NCBI RefSeq assembly: GCF_028867965.1
Contig: NZ_JAPQNT010000005.1
Location: 186,001 to 250,000, forward strand
Direction of reading: 5' to 3'
DNA from: Flavobacterium sp. SUN046
GTDB taxonomy: Bacteria; Bacteroidota; Bacteroidia; Flavobacteriales; Flavobacteriaceae
Length of the DNA: 64,000 bases
Shown here: positions 25,520 to 35,090 of the stretch, piece after piece
How positions within the stretch are numbered: the stretch's first letter is position 1
Layout of the letters: the number at the start of each line of letters is the position of its first letter
Translations under genes and position numbers: made by a program
The notes under the pieces: model-generated
The model's database searches: none
What the model saw: the letters and a program-made list of their open reading frames with translations, nothing else
Told to the model about the DNA's origin: nothing

Positions 25520-26548
25520 ATGGGATTTTTTGATTTCATGACCGAGGATATAGCAATTGACCTTGGTACCGCTAACACACTAATCATTCACAACGACAAA
25601 GTTGTCATTGATAGTCCATCTATTGTTGCCAGAGACAGAATCACTGGTAAAATCATCGCAGTTGGTAAAGAGGCCAACATGATGCAAGGTAAAACTCATG
25701 AAAACATCAAAACCATACGCCCATTGAAAGACGGAGTTATTGCCGATTTCGATGCGTCTGAAAAGATGATTAGTATGTTTATCAAAAGTATTCCTGCTTT
25801 AAAAAAGAAAATGTTTACTCCAGCTTTACGCATGGTAGTTTGTATTCCATCTGGAATTACCGAAGTAGAAATGCGTGCAGTAAAAGAAAGTTGTGAACGC
25901 GTAAACGGCAAAGAAGTTTACTTAATACATGAACCAATGGCCGCGGCAATTGGTATTGGTATCGACATTATGCAACCTAAAGGAAACATGATTGTTGATA
26001 TTGGTGGTGGAACTACTGAAATTGCCGTAATTGCACTTGGCGGAATTGTATGTGATAAATCGGTGAAAATTGCTGGTGATGTTTTTACAAACGACATCAT
26101 TTATTACATGAGAACGCAACACAATTTATTTGTGGGTGAAACTACCGCAGAAAAAATTAAAATTCAAGTTGGAGCTGCTACCGATGCACTTGACACACCA
26201 CCAGATGATATGTCAGTTCAAGGTAGAGATTTGCTTACAGGAAAACCAAAACAAGTAGAAGTTTCTTATAGAGAAATTGCAAAAGCATTAGACAAATCAA
26301 TTCAACGTATTGAAGATGCTGTAATGGAAACTTTATCGCAAACGCCACCGGAATTAGCAGCTGATATTTACAATACCGGAATTTATTTAGCTGGTGGTGG
26401 ATCAATGCTTCGTGGTTTAGACAAACGTATTTCATTAAAAACAGATTTACCTGTTTACATTGCAGAAGATCCGTTGAAAGCCGTAGTTAGAGGAACTGGA
26501 ATGGCGTTGAAAAACATACCAAAATTCAGAAGCATATTAATTAAATAA
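25520..26548 (+). CDS. mreB: Rod shape-determining protein MreB
   Basis: A 342-residue bacterial actin that forms membrane-associated filaments and guides lateral wall synthesis. The N-terminus MGFFDFMTEDIAIDLGTANT holds the membrane-binding stretch and the phosphate-1 loop. IVDIGGGTTEIAVIALGG is the phosphate-2 loop, and GIYLAGGGSMLRGLDKRI the adenosine motif. It is the first gene of mreB-mreC-mreD-mrdA-rodA. A 7-base-unit hairpin separates it from mreC, which may set MreB above the later genes in the operon. Confidence 0.98.
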   Translation: MGFFDFMTEDIAIDLGTANTLIIHNDKVVIDSPSIVARDRITGKIIAVGKEANMMQGKTHENIKTIRPLKDGVIADFDASEKMISMFIKSIPALKKKMFTPALRMVVCIPSGITEVEMRAVKESCERVNGKEVYLIHEPMAAAIGIGIDIMQPKGNMIVDIGGGTTEIAVIALGGIVCDKSVKIAGDVFTNDIIYYMRTQHNLFVGETTAEKIKIQVGAATDALDTPPDDMSVQGRDLLTGKPKQVEVSYREIAKALDKSIQRIEDAVMETLSQTPPELAADIYNTGIYLAGGGSMLRGLDKRISLKTDLPVYIAEDPLKAVVRGTGMALKNIPKFRSILIK

Positions 26549-26617
26549 AATTCAAATTTTTTAAATCCCAAATTCCAAAAATATTGATTATCAATGTTTT
26601 GGAATTTGGAATTTGAA
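26549..26617. repeat. Inverted repeat built of 7-base units between mreB and mreC
   Basis: The hairpin is centred on ATTGAT-T-ATCAAT (26583-26595). Outward, AAATTCCAAAA (left) pairs with TTTTGGAATTT (right), and TTAAATCCC pairs imperfectly with GGAATTTGAA. The right arm reads TTGGAAT TTGGAAT TTGAAGT and the left TTTTTAA ATCCCAA ATTCCAA. It has no T run of a classic terminator. Confidence 0.78.
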
Positions 26618-26636
26618 GTTTTATAACTTTCTAAAG

Positions 26637-27464
26637 ATGCAGCAAATATTTAATTTTATATTTAAAAACAGCTACCGTATGCTGTTTTTGCTGCTTATGG
26701 TAATATCTTTATTACTAACAATTCAATCCCATTCGTATCACAAAAGCAAAATTATTAGTTCGGCAAATTTCTTAACTGGTGGCGTTTATCAAATGACTAA
26801 TAATGTTGAAGGTTATTTCAATTTAAAAGTCCAAAATGAAGAACTTGCCAAAGAAAATGCCCGATTAAAAAGTTTGCTATTCAATACTAAAGACACTACT
26901 AAGGTGCCGAATTTAGATTCAATAAAAGGTGTTAAGAAAATTGACATTATCATTTCTAAAGTTATCAAAAACTCTTATAGTAATCAGGTTAACTTTCTGA
27001 CCTTAAATACTGGATACAAGCAAGGTGTTCAACCCGAAATGGGAGTAATTAACAGTCTTGGAATTGTAGGCGTTGTTGAAAATACTTCTGCAAATTATTC
27101 AACAGTTTTAAGTATACTTAATACTGAATCTCCAATTAATGCAAAAATCAAAAAATCAAATCACATTGGTTCTTTAACATGGAATGGAAAAAATACCGGA
27201 TTTGTCCAATTAGTTGATGTGCCACGATTAGCCTCTGTTAGAAAAGGCGATACTATTGTAACTGGAGCTCAATCGACCATATTTCCTGAAAATATTGGAA
27301 TTGGAACGGTTGATAAATATTACATTGATGATCAAACAAATTTTTATACAATAAATGTAAAATTATTTAATGATATGACGAGTTTAGGTCATGTTTATAT
27401 CATTAAAAATAAAGACAAAGACGAAATTTTAAATCTAGAAAAAAAGTCAAAAAAGAATGAATAG
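26637..27464 (+). CDS. mreC: Rod shape-determining protein MreC
   Basis: A 275-residue bitopic protein from the ATG at 26637 (MQQIFNFIFKNSYRMLFLLL); a TTG at 26613 falls inside the hairpin and is rejected. One transmembrane helix (about 14-32) is followed by a coiled coil (VQNEELAKENARLKSLL) and the two beta-barrel domains typical of MreC (VKKIDIIISKVIKNSYSNQV, later GDTIVTGAQSTIFPENIGIG). It binds MreB, MreD and PBP2 in the elongation complex. It overlaps mreD by 8 bases. Confidence 0.95.
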   Translation: MQQIFNFIFKNSYRMLFLLLMVISLLLTIQSHSYHKSKIISSANFLTGGVYQMTNNVEGYFNLKVQNEELAKENARLKSLLFNTKDTTKVPNLDSIKGVKKIDIIISKVIKNSYSNQVNFLTLNTGYKQGVQPEMGVINSLGIVGVVENTSANYSTVLSILNTESPINAKIKKSNHIGSLTWNGKNTGFVQLVDVPRLASVRKGDTIVTGAQSTIFPENIGIGTVDKYYIDDQTNFYTINVKLFNDMTSLGHVYIIKNKDKDEILNLEKKSKKNE

Positions 27465-27963
27465 TGCTATGTTATTCAATATTGCCAGATTCATTTTGCT
27501 GCTTGCGGCCCAGATAATTATTTTTAATAAATTTGACTTTTTGGGTTTTGTAAATCCTTTTCCTTACATCTTATTTATCATACTATATCCAGTTAATGGA
27601 AATAAATACGGCTTACTTGCAGCAAGTTTTCTTTTAGGAATTACAATGGATTTGTTCTGTAATTCTGGCGGAGTTCATGCCGCTTCTTGTGTTATGTTAG
27701 CATTTCTTAGACCTTCGATATTTAAGTTTTCCTTTGGGTTGAGTTATGAATACCAAACGGTTAGGCTTAATGATGTACTCACTCCTGAACGTTTTTCTTT
27801 TATACTTTTAGCAGTAATTATTCATCATTTAACATTATTTGTTTTAGAAGTTTTTACTTTTGAATACCTTTGGAATATAATTCTAAGAACACTCGTTAGC
27901 ACTCTTTTTACTATTATAATTTGTATCTTAATTATTTACTTAATCAAGCCAAGTAAACGATGA
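27457..27963 (+). CDS. mreD: Rod shape-determining protein MreD
   Basis: A 168-residue integral membrane protein with about five helices and few charged residues. Position between mreC and the PBP2 gene, with overlaps of 8 and 4 bases, fixes its identity, since MreD sequences vary. The GITMDLFCNSGGVHA segment resembles the conserved polar stretch of the family. It supports assembly of the elongasome. Confidence 0.9.
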   Translation: MNSAMLFNIARFILLLAAQIIIFNKFDFLGFVNPFPYILFIILYPVNGNKYGLLAASFLLGITMDLFCNSGGVHAASCVMLAFLRPSIFKFSFGLSYEYQTVRLNDVLTPERFSFILLAVIIHHLTLFVLEVFTFEYLWNIILRTLVSTLFTIIICILIIYLIKPSKR

Positions 27964-29930
27964 GAAAATCATTATTACCAGCTCTAGTAATTATCACAGC
28001 TTCATTGTTGTTGATAAGGCTTTTTTATTTGCAAATTGTTGATGATTCTTTCAAACTAAAATCAGAAAACAATGCTATTAAAATTAAATATGATTATCCT
28101 GAAAGAGGTTATGTTTATGACCGATATGGCAAACTTTTAATTGCTAATCAACCATCTTACGACATAATGGTGATTCCTAAAGATGTAAAAGAATTAGACA
28201 CTACTGAATTTTGCTCTTTATTGGATATTAGTAAAGAATATTTTGTCACTAAAATGAAGAAAGCTCGGGTTTACAGCCCAATGCTTCCATCTGTTTTTCT
28301 TCCGCAATTGAACAAATTAGAGTACGCAGCATTTCAAGAAAAAATTAGAAAATTTACTGGATTTTACATTCAAAAACGTTCTCTTAGAGATTATCAAGTT
28401 GATTATGGCGCCAATGTTTTTGGATTTATAACTCAGGTAAATGAAAAAATTGTAAAAAATAATCCCTATTATGTAGGTGGCGATTTAATTGGAAGACAAG
28501 GAATTGAAGAAAGTTATGAAACTTTTTTAAGAGGTCAAAAAGGTGTAAAATATTTACTGAAAGATAAATTTAATCGAGAGATTGGCTCTTACAAAGAAGG
28601 AAAATATGATACGCTTTCAAAACAAGGTGATGACCTAACGCTAACCATTGATAGTGAACTTCAAAAATACGGAGAAGAGTTAATGGTTAATAAATGGGGC
28701 GGAATTGTTGCTATCGAACCTAAAACAGGAGAAATATTAGCTTTAGTTAGTGCTCCTAATTTTAATCCTGCTCTATTAGTTGGAAGACAACGTTCTAAAA
28801 ACTATACTTTGTTGCACAATGATTCTATTGCAAAACCATTATATGATAGAGGTTTGTTGGCCGAATATACTCCAGGTTCTCCATTCAAAATCCTTACCGG
28901 TTTAATTGCATTACAAGAAGGTGTTATTGATGAAAACACTACTTTCTTTTGCCATCACGGATTTAGTTATGCTCGCGGAAGATTCATGAAATGTCACTGT
29001 CACGGTGGTGCAATGCAATTGCATAATGGAATTTATGAATCGTGTAATACTTATTTTTCGAGTGCTTACATAAAATTAATAAACAAATACAACAGTCATA
29101 GTTATGCAGTTGATATTTGGGCTAAACATTTAAAAAGTTTTGGTTTAGGCGAATATATGGGATATGATTTACCCATTGGGAAAAAAGGAAATATTCCAAA
29201 TTCAAAATTATACAACAAAGTTTACAACGGTTGGAATTGGGATGGAAAAACAATTGTATCCAACGCTATTGGCCAAGGTGAAGTATTAATGACTCCTATT
29301 CAATTAGCCAATTTTATGGCTACTATGGCCAATCGTGGTTATTATTATACACCTCATATTGTTAAAAAAATTAAAGGTGAAATTCTTGATAAAAAATTCA
29401 GAACCAAACATGTAACAACTATTGACAGAAAATATTTTGAACCGATGATTAGCGGAATGTTTGACGTTTACAACAAAGGAACCGCTTTTGGATTAGGAGT
29501 TGCAGGAATTGACATTTGTGGTAAAACTGGAACTGCCGAAAACTATTTAAAAGTAAACGGAAAACGTGTTAAACTTCAAGATCACTCTATCTTTGTAGCA
29601 TTTGCACCTAAAGATAATCCCAAAATTGCAATCGCAGTATTTGTTGAAAACGGATATTGGGGAAAACGTTGGGCTGGACCAATTACAACTTTAATGATTG
29701 AAAAATACTTACGAAGAAAAATTACTAAAGTAGATTTTGAAAAAAGAATGCTCAACGGAAGTTTAAAAGATCAATATGCTAAATTGTATCCAAGAAAACA
29801 CCAAGACAGTATTGCTATGATTAATACAAGAATTAAAGATAGTTTAGCTAAAATTAAGAAATCAAGAGATTCAATCAATGGAGTTATTCCAAAGAATGAA
29901 ATAAAACTAGACACAACTAAAAAACCTTAG
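27960..29930 (+). CDS. mrdA: Penicillin-binding protein 2 (elongasome transpeptidase)
   Basis: A 656-residue class B PBP that crosslinks peptidoglycan during elongation. One N-terminal helix is followed by the dimerisation domain (YPERGYVYDRYGKLLIANQP) and the transpeptidase domain. The catalytic motifs are visible: SPFK within YTPGSPFKILTG, SCN within GIYESCNTYFSS, and KTGT within CGKTGTAENY. A basic, low-complexity C-terminal tail of about 70 residues follows. The ATGA overlap with mreD and the 10-base gap to rodA show one operon. Confidence 0.97.
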   Translation: MRKSLLPALVIITASLLLIRLFYLQIVDDSFKLKSENNAIKIKYDYPERGYVYDRYGKLLIANQPSYDIMVIPKDVKELDTTEFCSLLDISKEYFVTKMKKARVYSPMLPSVFLPQLNKLEYAAFQEKIRKFTGFYIQKRSLRDYQVDYGANVFGFITQVNEKIVKNNPYYVGGDLIGRQGIEESYETFLRGQKGVKYLLKDKFNREIGSYKEGKYDTLSKQGDDLTLTIDSELQKYGEELMVNKWGGIVAIEPKTGEILALVSAPNFNPALLVGRQRSKNYTLLHNDSIAKPLYDRGLLAEYTPGSPFKILTGLIALQEGVIDENTTFFCHHGFSYARGRFMKCHCHGGAMQLHNGIYESCNTYFSSAYIKLINKYNSHSYAVDIWAKHLKSFGLGEYMGYDLPIGKKGNIPNSKLYNKVYNGWNWDGKTIVSNAIGQGEVLMTPIQLANFMATMANRGYYYTPHIVKKIKGEILDKKFRTKHVTTIDRKYFEPMISGMFDVYNKGTAFGLGVAGIDICGKTGTAENYLKVNGKRVKLQDHSIFVAFAPKDNPKIAIAVFVENGYWGKRWAGPITTLMIEKYLRRKITKVDFEKRMLNGSLKDQYAKLYPRKHQDSIAMINTRIKDSLAKIKKSRDSINGVIPKNEIKLDTTKKP

Positions 29931-29940
29931 TTCAACAACA

Positions 29941-31206
29941 ATGAGAAATCAAAGTGTAACTAATAATATCGACTGGATAAGTATAGTCTTCTATTTTGCT
30001 TTGGTAATAATGGGTTGGCTTAATATTTATTCTTCTTCATTATCAACAGTTGTTGGTGAATCTTCTATTTTTGATTTTAATCAAATTTATGGTAAACAAT
30101 TTTTGTTTATAATATTTTCTATACCGATCATCTTCGTAGTACTTTCAGTAGAAGCAAAATTCTATGAAAAGTATTCTATAATTATATTTGCTGTTTCATT
30201 ATTATCCTTAATGGGATTGTTTATTTTTGGAAAAACCATCGCCGGACAACGTTGCTGGTATGGAATTGGAAGTTTTACATTACAACCGTCAGAATTTGCT
30301 AAAGCAGCAACCGCGCTAGCTATTTCTAAATACTTAAGTGATGTTCAGGTTAACTTAAAAGATGTAAACAGACAAATTCAAGCACTTTTAATCATTTTTC
30401 TTCCTGTAATGTTGATATTGCCACAACCCGACCCAGGAAGTGCTTTAATTTATAGCATCTTTTTTGTTGTATTATTTAGAGAAGGATTACCAGGTTGGTA
30501 TTTATTAACTGGTTTTATTGCAATAATATTATTTGTATTAACACTAGCAACTAACAACCCTTACATTGTAATTGGGCTAACAGTTATTGTATTGATAATA
30601 AACTATTTTAGAAGCAGACTAGTTGATAGAAATATTATTGCAAGTTTAATATTATTAGTTATAATTTCAGGCTTTTCATTTTCTGTAAATTATGTATTTA
30701 ATAATGTTTTCAAACAACATCATAGAGACCGTTTCAATATTCTTTTAGGAAAAGAAGTCGACATGAAAGGTATTGGATACAACACTAATCAATCTGAAAT
30801 TGCTATTGGTTCTGGTGGTTGGTTTGGAAAAGGATATCTTGAAGGAACTCAAACAAAAGGCGGATTTGTACCAGAACAACACACCGATTATATATTTACA
30901 ACTGTTGGTGAAGAATGGGGTTTCTTAGGTTCTTTATTTGTAATAGGAGTATTTGTAGCACTAATTTTCAGAATAATATACCTCGCAGAAAGACAAAAAA
31001 CTAAGTTCAGCAGGGTTTATGGCTATTGTGTTGCTGGAATTTTATTCATTCACTTTTTTGTAAACATTGCGATGGTTGTTGGTGTTTTTCCAACAATTGG
31101 AGTTCCTTTACCATTCTTTTCTTATGGCGGTTCTGGACTTTGGGGTTTTACAATTTTGCTATTTATTTTCTTAAAAATGGATGCTAATAAAGTAAACGAA
31201 TGGTAA
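29941..31206 (+). CDS. rodA: Peptidoglycan glycosyltransferase RodA (SEDS family)
   Basis: A 421-residue multispanning SEDS polymerase that builds glycan strands together with PBP2. Conserved segments include QRCWYGIGSFTLQPSEFAKAA near residue 100 (split at the W in the family), LPQPDPGSALIY with the catalytic-site Asp, EQHTDYIFTTVGEEWGFLGS and the C-terminal GVFPTIGVPLPFFSYGGSG. About ten helices are evident. It is the last gene of the cell-shape operon; only 1 base separates it from the convergent nuclease gene, and no terminator is obvious there. Confidence 0.97.
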   Translation: MRNQSVTNNIDWISIVFYFALVIMGWLNIYSSSLSTVVGESSIFDFNQIYGKQFLFIIFSIPIIFVVLSVEAKFYEKYSIIIFAVSLLSLMGLFIFGKTIAGQRCWYGIGSFTLQPSEFAKAATALAISKYLSDVQVNLKDVNRQIQALLIIFLPVMLILPQPDPGSALIYSIFFVVLFREGLPGWYLLTGFIAIILFVLTLATNNPYIVIGLTVIVLIINYFRSRLVDRNIIASLILLVIISGFSFSVNYVFNNVFKQHHRDRFNILLGKEVDMKGIGYNTNQSEIAIGSGGWFGKGYLEGTQTKGGFVPEQHTDYIFTTVGEEWGFLGSLFVIGVFVALIFRIIYLAERQKTKFSRVYGYCVAGILFIHFFVNIAMVVGVFPTIGVPLPFFSYGGSGLWGFTILLFIFLKMDANKVNEW

Positions 31207-31207
31207 T

Positions 31208-32032
31208 TTAATTAAAACTCCATTCTTTATAATCAGCATTTTTCTCTAATTGATTTTCTATTTTATCATCTAGTTTTGGATAAAAATCTATTCCTGTCAA
31301 TCGTTCTATTTCATCAACAGAAACAACAAATTGATACAACGGTTTATTACTGTCTTGAGCTGGAACTAAAAATCCAATCATCTTATATTTTCCGTTAGAT
31401 TCATCCAATAACACTTTGTAAAAATAATCTGGAATGGCTACCGATTCTTTACCTATTGTTTTTAAGTTCTTGTTTAAAACGCCACCAGTTACTACATAAA
31501 TTCCGTTATATTTAGCTGCCCAATAGCGAACTTTACCTTCTAAAGTATTCCAAATTCCATCGTTAAATTCATGTTTTTGTGGTGAAATATTTGAAGTTAA
31601 AAAAGTATCAAAATACGCTTGTTTTGAAAATTTCATGTCACCAGCCGGACAAAGATGCCCTTTATCATATCCTGATTTTTTGTAATTTCTCCAATCAGCC
31701 GATCCAGTTTTAACTTGATTGTCTTCAATAAATAATGGTCTTTTAAAATCATGACTTTCATTAGGCTTTTTCAATTCATAGGCTACCCATTCTGCTTGCT
31801 CATATTGTTCGTTATAAGAAAGTGTGTAAAACGCGTGCTTGACGATTTGATTAGTTGTAGATGTAGGCAAAAAATCAAAATTCCTATTTTCGTTTGCAGC
31901 AGTTACATCATTTTCATCAATATTTTTTTTAGAATGCACATCAATTTCTTCATTTGGAACTTGCTTACAAGAAAACAAACTTGTAGAAAATATTAGACAG
32001 CAAACTATTTTTATTATTGATTTATTTACCAT
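31208..32032 (-). CDS. DNA/RNA non-specific endonuclease (NUC1 family), predicted lipoprotein
   Basis: A 274-residue nuclease from the ATG at 32032, which gives MVNKSIIKIVCCLIFSTSLF then SC, a lipobox with Cys at about residue 23; a TTG at 32068 would spoil the signal and is rejected. The betabeta-alpha-metal motif is GYDKGHLCPAGDM: the general-base His is present, but the usual DRGH is DKGH. The metal Asn lies in SNISPQKHEFNDGIWNTLE. The location is the outer face of a membrane, so it may degrade extracellular or periplasmic nucleic acid for nutrients or defence. It is a lone gene convergent with rodA. Confidence 0.88.
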   Translation of the reverse strand: MVNKSIIKIVCCLIFSTSLFSCKQVPNEEIDVHSKKNIDENDVTAANENRNFDFLPTSTTNQIVKHAFYTLSYNEQYEQAEWVAYELKKPNESHDFKRPLFIEDNQVKTGSADWRNYKKSGYDKGHLCPAGDMKFSKQAYFDTFLTSNISPQKHEFNDGIWNTLEGKVRYWAAKYNGIYVVTGGVLNKNLKTIGKESVAIPDYFYKVLLDESNGKYKMIGFLVPAQDSNKPLYQFVVSVDEIERLTGIDFYPKLDDKIENQLEKNADYKEWSFN

Positions 32033-32085
32033 AACCTTGTATATTATTTTAAAAATTATGTAATGCAAGTAATTACATAATTTAT

Positions 32086-32093
32086 TATTTTTG
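32086..32093 (+). promoter_or_regulatory. -7 box of the coiled-coil protein gene
   Basis: TATTTTTG, 23 bases before the ATG at 32117. Confidence 0.4.
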
Positions 32094-32116
32094 ATTAAAT
32101 TTAAACTAAAACAAAT

Positions 32117-32668
32117 ATGAAAATTAAATTATTATTAACGGCAATTCTCCTAATAAGTTTTCAAAACTTTTTTGCTCAAGAAACTCCAGTTCAAGTTGTG
32201 CTTGATAGTTCAAAAACAAAAGTTGTCGACATTGAGAAACAAAAAGCCGAAGAGAAAGCAAGATTAGAACAACAACTAAAAGAAGATAAAAAAGCTTTAA
32301 AAGAACAAAAAGAAGCTGAAGAAAAAGCTAAAGACCTTGAAAAAGCACAGCAAAAACTTGAAGACGATCAAAAAAAGCTAGAAAAAGAACAAAAGAAAAT
32401 AGAAAAGGAACAAAAGAAAGCTGAAAAAGAAAAGAAAAGAATTGAAAATGCTGAAGATGATGTAGCTAAATATGAAAAGCGAATCGAAAAAGAGCAAAAA
32501 GAACTTCAGAAAAAACAAGCTAAATTTGAAAAAAATAAAGCTAAAGGAAAACTTTCTCCAGTTGAAGTAGAAAAAGGTAATGTTGAATTAACAAAACAAC
32601 AATTAAAAATAAAAGAAGCTGAAGAAGATTTAGAAAAAGCTCAAAAGAAATTAAAAAAACTAAGATAA
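32117..32668 (+). CDS. Secreted coiled-coil protein rich in Lys and Glu
   Basis: A 183-residue protein with a signal peptide ending in SFQNFFAQ. The rest (about residues 40-183) is one long highly charged helix in which Lys, Glu, Gln and Ala make up nearly every position, with repeated KLEKEQKKIEKEQKKAEKE-type blocks. It should form an extended periplasmic coiled coil. I know of related flavobacterial proteins of unknown function; similarity to other charged helices would be compositional and should not be read as homology. It is a single gene between a -7 box and a strong terminator. Confidence 0.75.
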   Translation: MKIKLLLTAILLISFQNFFAQETPVQVVLDSSKTKVVDIEKQKAEEKARLEQQLKEDKKALKEQKEAEEKAKDLEKAQQKLEDDQKKLEKEQKKIEKEQKKAEKEKKRIENAEDDVAKYEKRIEKEQKELQKKQAKFEKNKAKGKLSPVEVEKGNVELTKQQLKIKEAEEDLEKAQKKLKKLR

Positions 32669-32703
32669 TAAAAAAACGCTTCAAGTATTTGAAGCGTTTT
32701 TTT
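32669..32703. terminator. Bidirectional rho-independent terminator
   Basis: AAAAAAACGCTTCAA and TTTGAAGCGTTTTTTT form a near-perfect stem with a loop of a few bases. It can serve both the coiled-coil gene (plus) and prc (minus). Confidence 0.9.
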
Positions 32704-32722
32704 ATGTTTAAAATATACTTTT

Positions 32723-34993
32723 TTATGATTTAACTACTTTATCTTTTTTCATTTTAGCTGATAATGTTTTTTTAACAACTCCAGATTGCATATCGTCTAA
32801 AACATGAATTGCTTCTTCAACATAAATATCTTTAGCCAAACTTTCATGCCATCTGTCGCGTTTTTCTTTCAATGTGATGTCATTTTTCATTTGAGTTTCC
32901 TCATAAGGCAATGATTTGAATTGTAAAGCATTAGTATAATCTGAAATGGCTTTGTATTTTTTGCTAGTATCTTCAAGATGCTTTTGCTCTAATTTGAATT
33001 TATCTATTTGTAAACTATAAATATCTTCTTTATTGCGTTCTTCTCTCCATCTTGCATTCTCATCAATCAATTTCATTTGCGGATTACTTTCCAAGCGTTT
33101 TTTACTATTTGCAACAGCATAGTCAAAATTTTGTTGTTTTGTCCAAACTTTATAGTCCGCCGCATCAATTTTATCCCAAGCCATTGCATTGTCAACATCA
33201 CGTTCGCCCATTTTTAAATAAGCATAACTATCTGGCATAACAATGTCACTTTTTACGCCTTCTAATTGTGTTGAGCCACCGTTAATTCGATAGAATTTTT
33301 GAGTCGTAGTCTTCAATGCACCCAAATCTCCAAGTGTATTTCCTCTTACAAATTGATTCAAATCAATTACATTTTGAACTGTTCCTTTACCATAAGTTTG
33401 TTTACTTCCAATAATAACAGCACGTTTGTAATCTTGCATTGCCGCCGCTAAAATCTCAGAAGCTGATGCAGAAAATTCGTTAGTCATAATAACCAATGGT
33501 CCATCCCATTCTACCTTTGGATCTTTATCATAAAGCACTTCTTTTTTTCCAGCAGCCGATTTAACTTGTACAATTGGACCTTGCTCAATAAACAATCCGC
33601 CAATATCTACAACAGTTTTCAATGAACCACCACCATTATCTCTAACATCCATAACAATTCCTTGAACACCTTCTTTTTTCAATCGCTCTACTTCTATTGC
33701 AATATCTTTTCCAGCATCACGACTGTCTTTATTTTCAAAATCAATATAGAATTTTGGCAAATAAATAATTCCGTATTTCACGCCATTTCTTTCTACAATG
33801 CTTGATTTTGCATAAGTTTCTTCAATTTCAACTTCATCTCTAATAATAGAAATAACTTTAATTGTTCCGTCGGCTCTTTTTACTGTTAAACGAACTTCTG
33901 TTCCTTTTGGACCTTTGATTTTTTTAACTACATCGTCCAATCGCATACCAACTACATCAACTGGATCACTATCACCTTGTGCAACTTTTAAAATTACATC
34001 GCCAGCTTCCAAATCTTTTCCTCGCCAAGCTGGACCGCCAGAAATTAATTCTGTGATTTCAGTAAAATCATTTTTCTTTTGTAATCGAGCTCCAATTCCT
34101 TCCAGTTTTCCGCTCATGCTCACGTCAAAACGCTCTTTTTCATCTGCTGGAAAATACGAAGTATGTGGATCAAATCGTGATGCAATTGCATTTACATAAA
34201 CCGAAAACCAATCTTCTCTATCTAAATCTTTAATAAAACTAAAATTATCATTCAAGGATTTTAAAGTACTTTCGCGTGTTGATTTTTCTAATTCTTCATA
34301 CGTTTTAGGCTTTTCATTATCGGCTTTAGCTAAATTTTGTTGAAATTTTTCTTCAGCTTCTTTAGTTAATTTATTGCCTTGTTTTATTTTGAACTCTTTT
34401 AAACGCTCTTCTGGAGTCTTATTTTTATTTTTCAAAATATCCTCTTGTACTTTTTGTTGCTCAACCAAAGAGGCTAATGTAGAAAGTTTAACTTGTTTTC
34501 TCCAACGGTCTTTAAGTTCATCAATACTTTTACAATACGGTGCTTTTTCATAATCGGTATTAATTTCTTCGTTAACCGAATAATCAATCGGATTTTCTAA
34601 AGCCACTTTGTAATAGCTTTTGCTTTCTTCCATACGTTTTATCAATCGCGAATAAGTCAAATCGAAAAAAGTTAATTCTTTATTCTTGATTTGATCGTCT
34701 AATTGCGTTTCATATTTTGCAAATTCATCAATATCCGATTGTAAAAAGAATCTTTTTGAAGGGTCTAAAGCAGCAATATAATCTTTATAAATTCCTTTGG
34801 AGAAATTATCATCAATAGCCGCAGGATTATAATGCCCTTTTTCAATTACATACGTTAAAAGTTCAAGCAACAACTTGTCTTTTTCTGGATCATTTTTAGA
34901 TTTTTTTATAAAACTCAATAATCCAATAGATAATGCTAGTACAACCAGTACTATTTTATAATGTCTTTTCATAAACTGAATAATTGTATTCAT
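32723..34993 (-). CDS. prc: C-terminal-processing peptidase (tail-specific protease, S41)
   Basis: A 756-residue periplasmic protease of the Tsp/Prc type. An N-terminal hydrophobic anchor (about 12-26) precedes a helical Tsp N-terminal domain (about 40-250) and a PDZ domain around GKLEGIGARLQKKNDFTEIT. The S41 core has the Ser-Lys dyad in NEFSASASEILAAAMQDYKR followed by GSKQTYGKGTVQ. A C-terminal DUF3340-like helical region ends the protein. E. coli Prc trims or degrades proteins with nonpolar C-termini, including murein hydrolases. The gene is monocistronic, convergent with the coiled-coil gene. Confidence 0.95.
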   Translation of the reverse strand: MNTIIQFMKRHYKIVLVVLALSIGLLSFIKKSKNDPEKDKLLLELLTYVIEKGHYNPAAIDDNFSKGIYKDYIAALDPSKRFFLQSDIDEFAKYETQLDDQIKNKELTFFDLTYSRLIKRMEESKSYYKVALENPIDYSVNEEINTDYEKAPYCKSIDELKDRWRKQVKLSTLASLVEQQKVQEDILKNKNKTPEERLKEFKIKQGNKLTKEAEEKFQQNLAKADNEKPKTYEELEKSTRESTLKSLNDNFSFIKDLDREDWFSVYVNAIASRFDPHTSYFPADEKERFDVSMSGKLEGIGARLQKKNDFTEITELISGGPAWRGKDLEAGDVILKVAQGDSDPVDVVGMRLDDVVKKIKGPKGTEVRLTVKRADGTIKVISIIRDEVEIEETYAKSSIVERNGVKYGIIYLPKFYIDFENKDSRDAGKDIAIEVERLKKEGVQGIVMDVRDNGGGSLKTVVDIGGLFIEQGPIVQVKSAAGKKEVLYDKDPKVEWDGPLVIMTNEFSASASEILAAAMQDYKRAVIIGSKQTYGKGTVQNVIDLNQFVRGNTLGDLGALKTTTQKFYRINGGSTQLEGVKSDIVMPDSYAYLKMGERDVDNAMAWDKIDAADYKVWTKQQNFDYAVANSKKRLESNPQMKLIDENARWREERNKEDIYSLQIDKFKLEQKHLEDTSKKYKAISDYTNALQFKSLPYEETQMKNDITLKEKRDRWHESLAKDIYVEEAIHVLDDMQSGVVKKTLSAKMKKDKVVKS

Positions 34994-35090
34994 TAATTTT
35001 TGTCTAAATTACATAAAAAACTATGCCACAATATAAGGTCTTCGCATAATTTTTTGTTAAAACCTCCTATAGATTTCAAAGTTATAAAAT

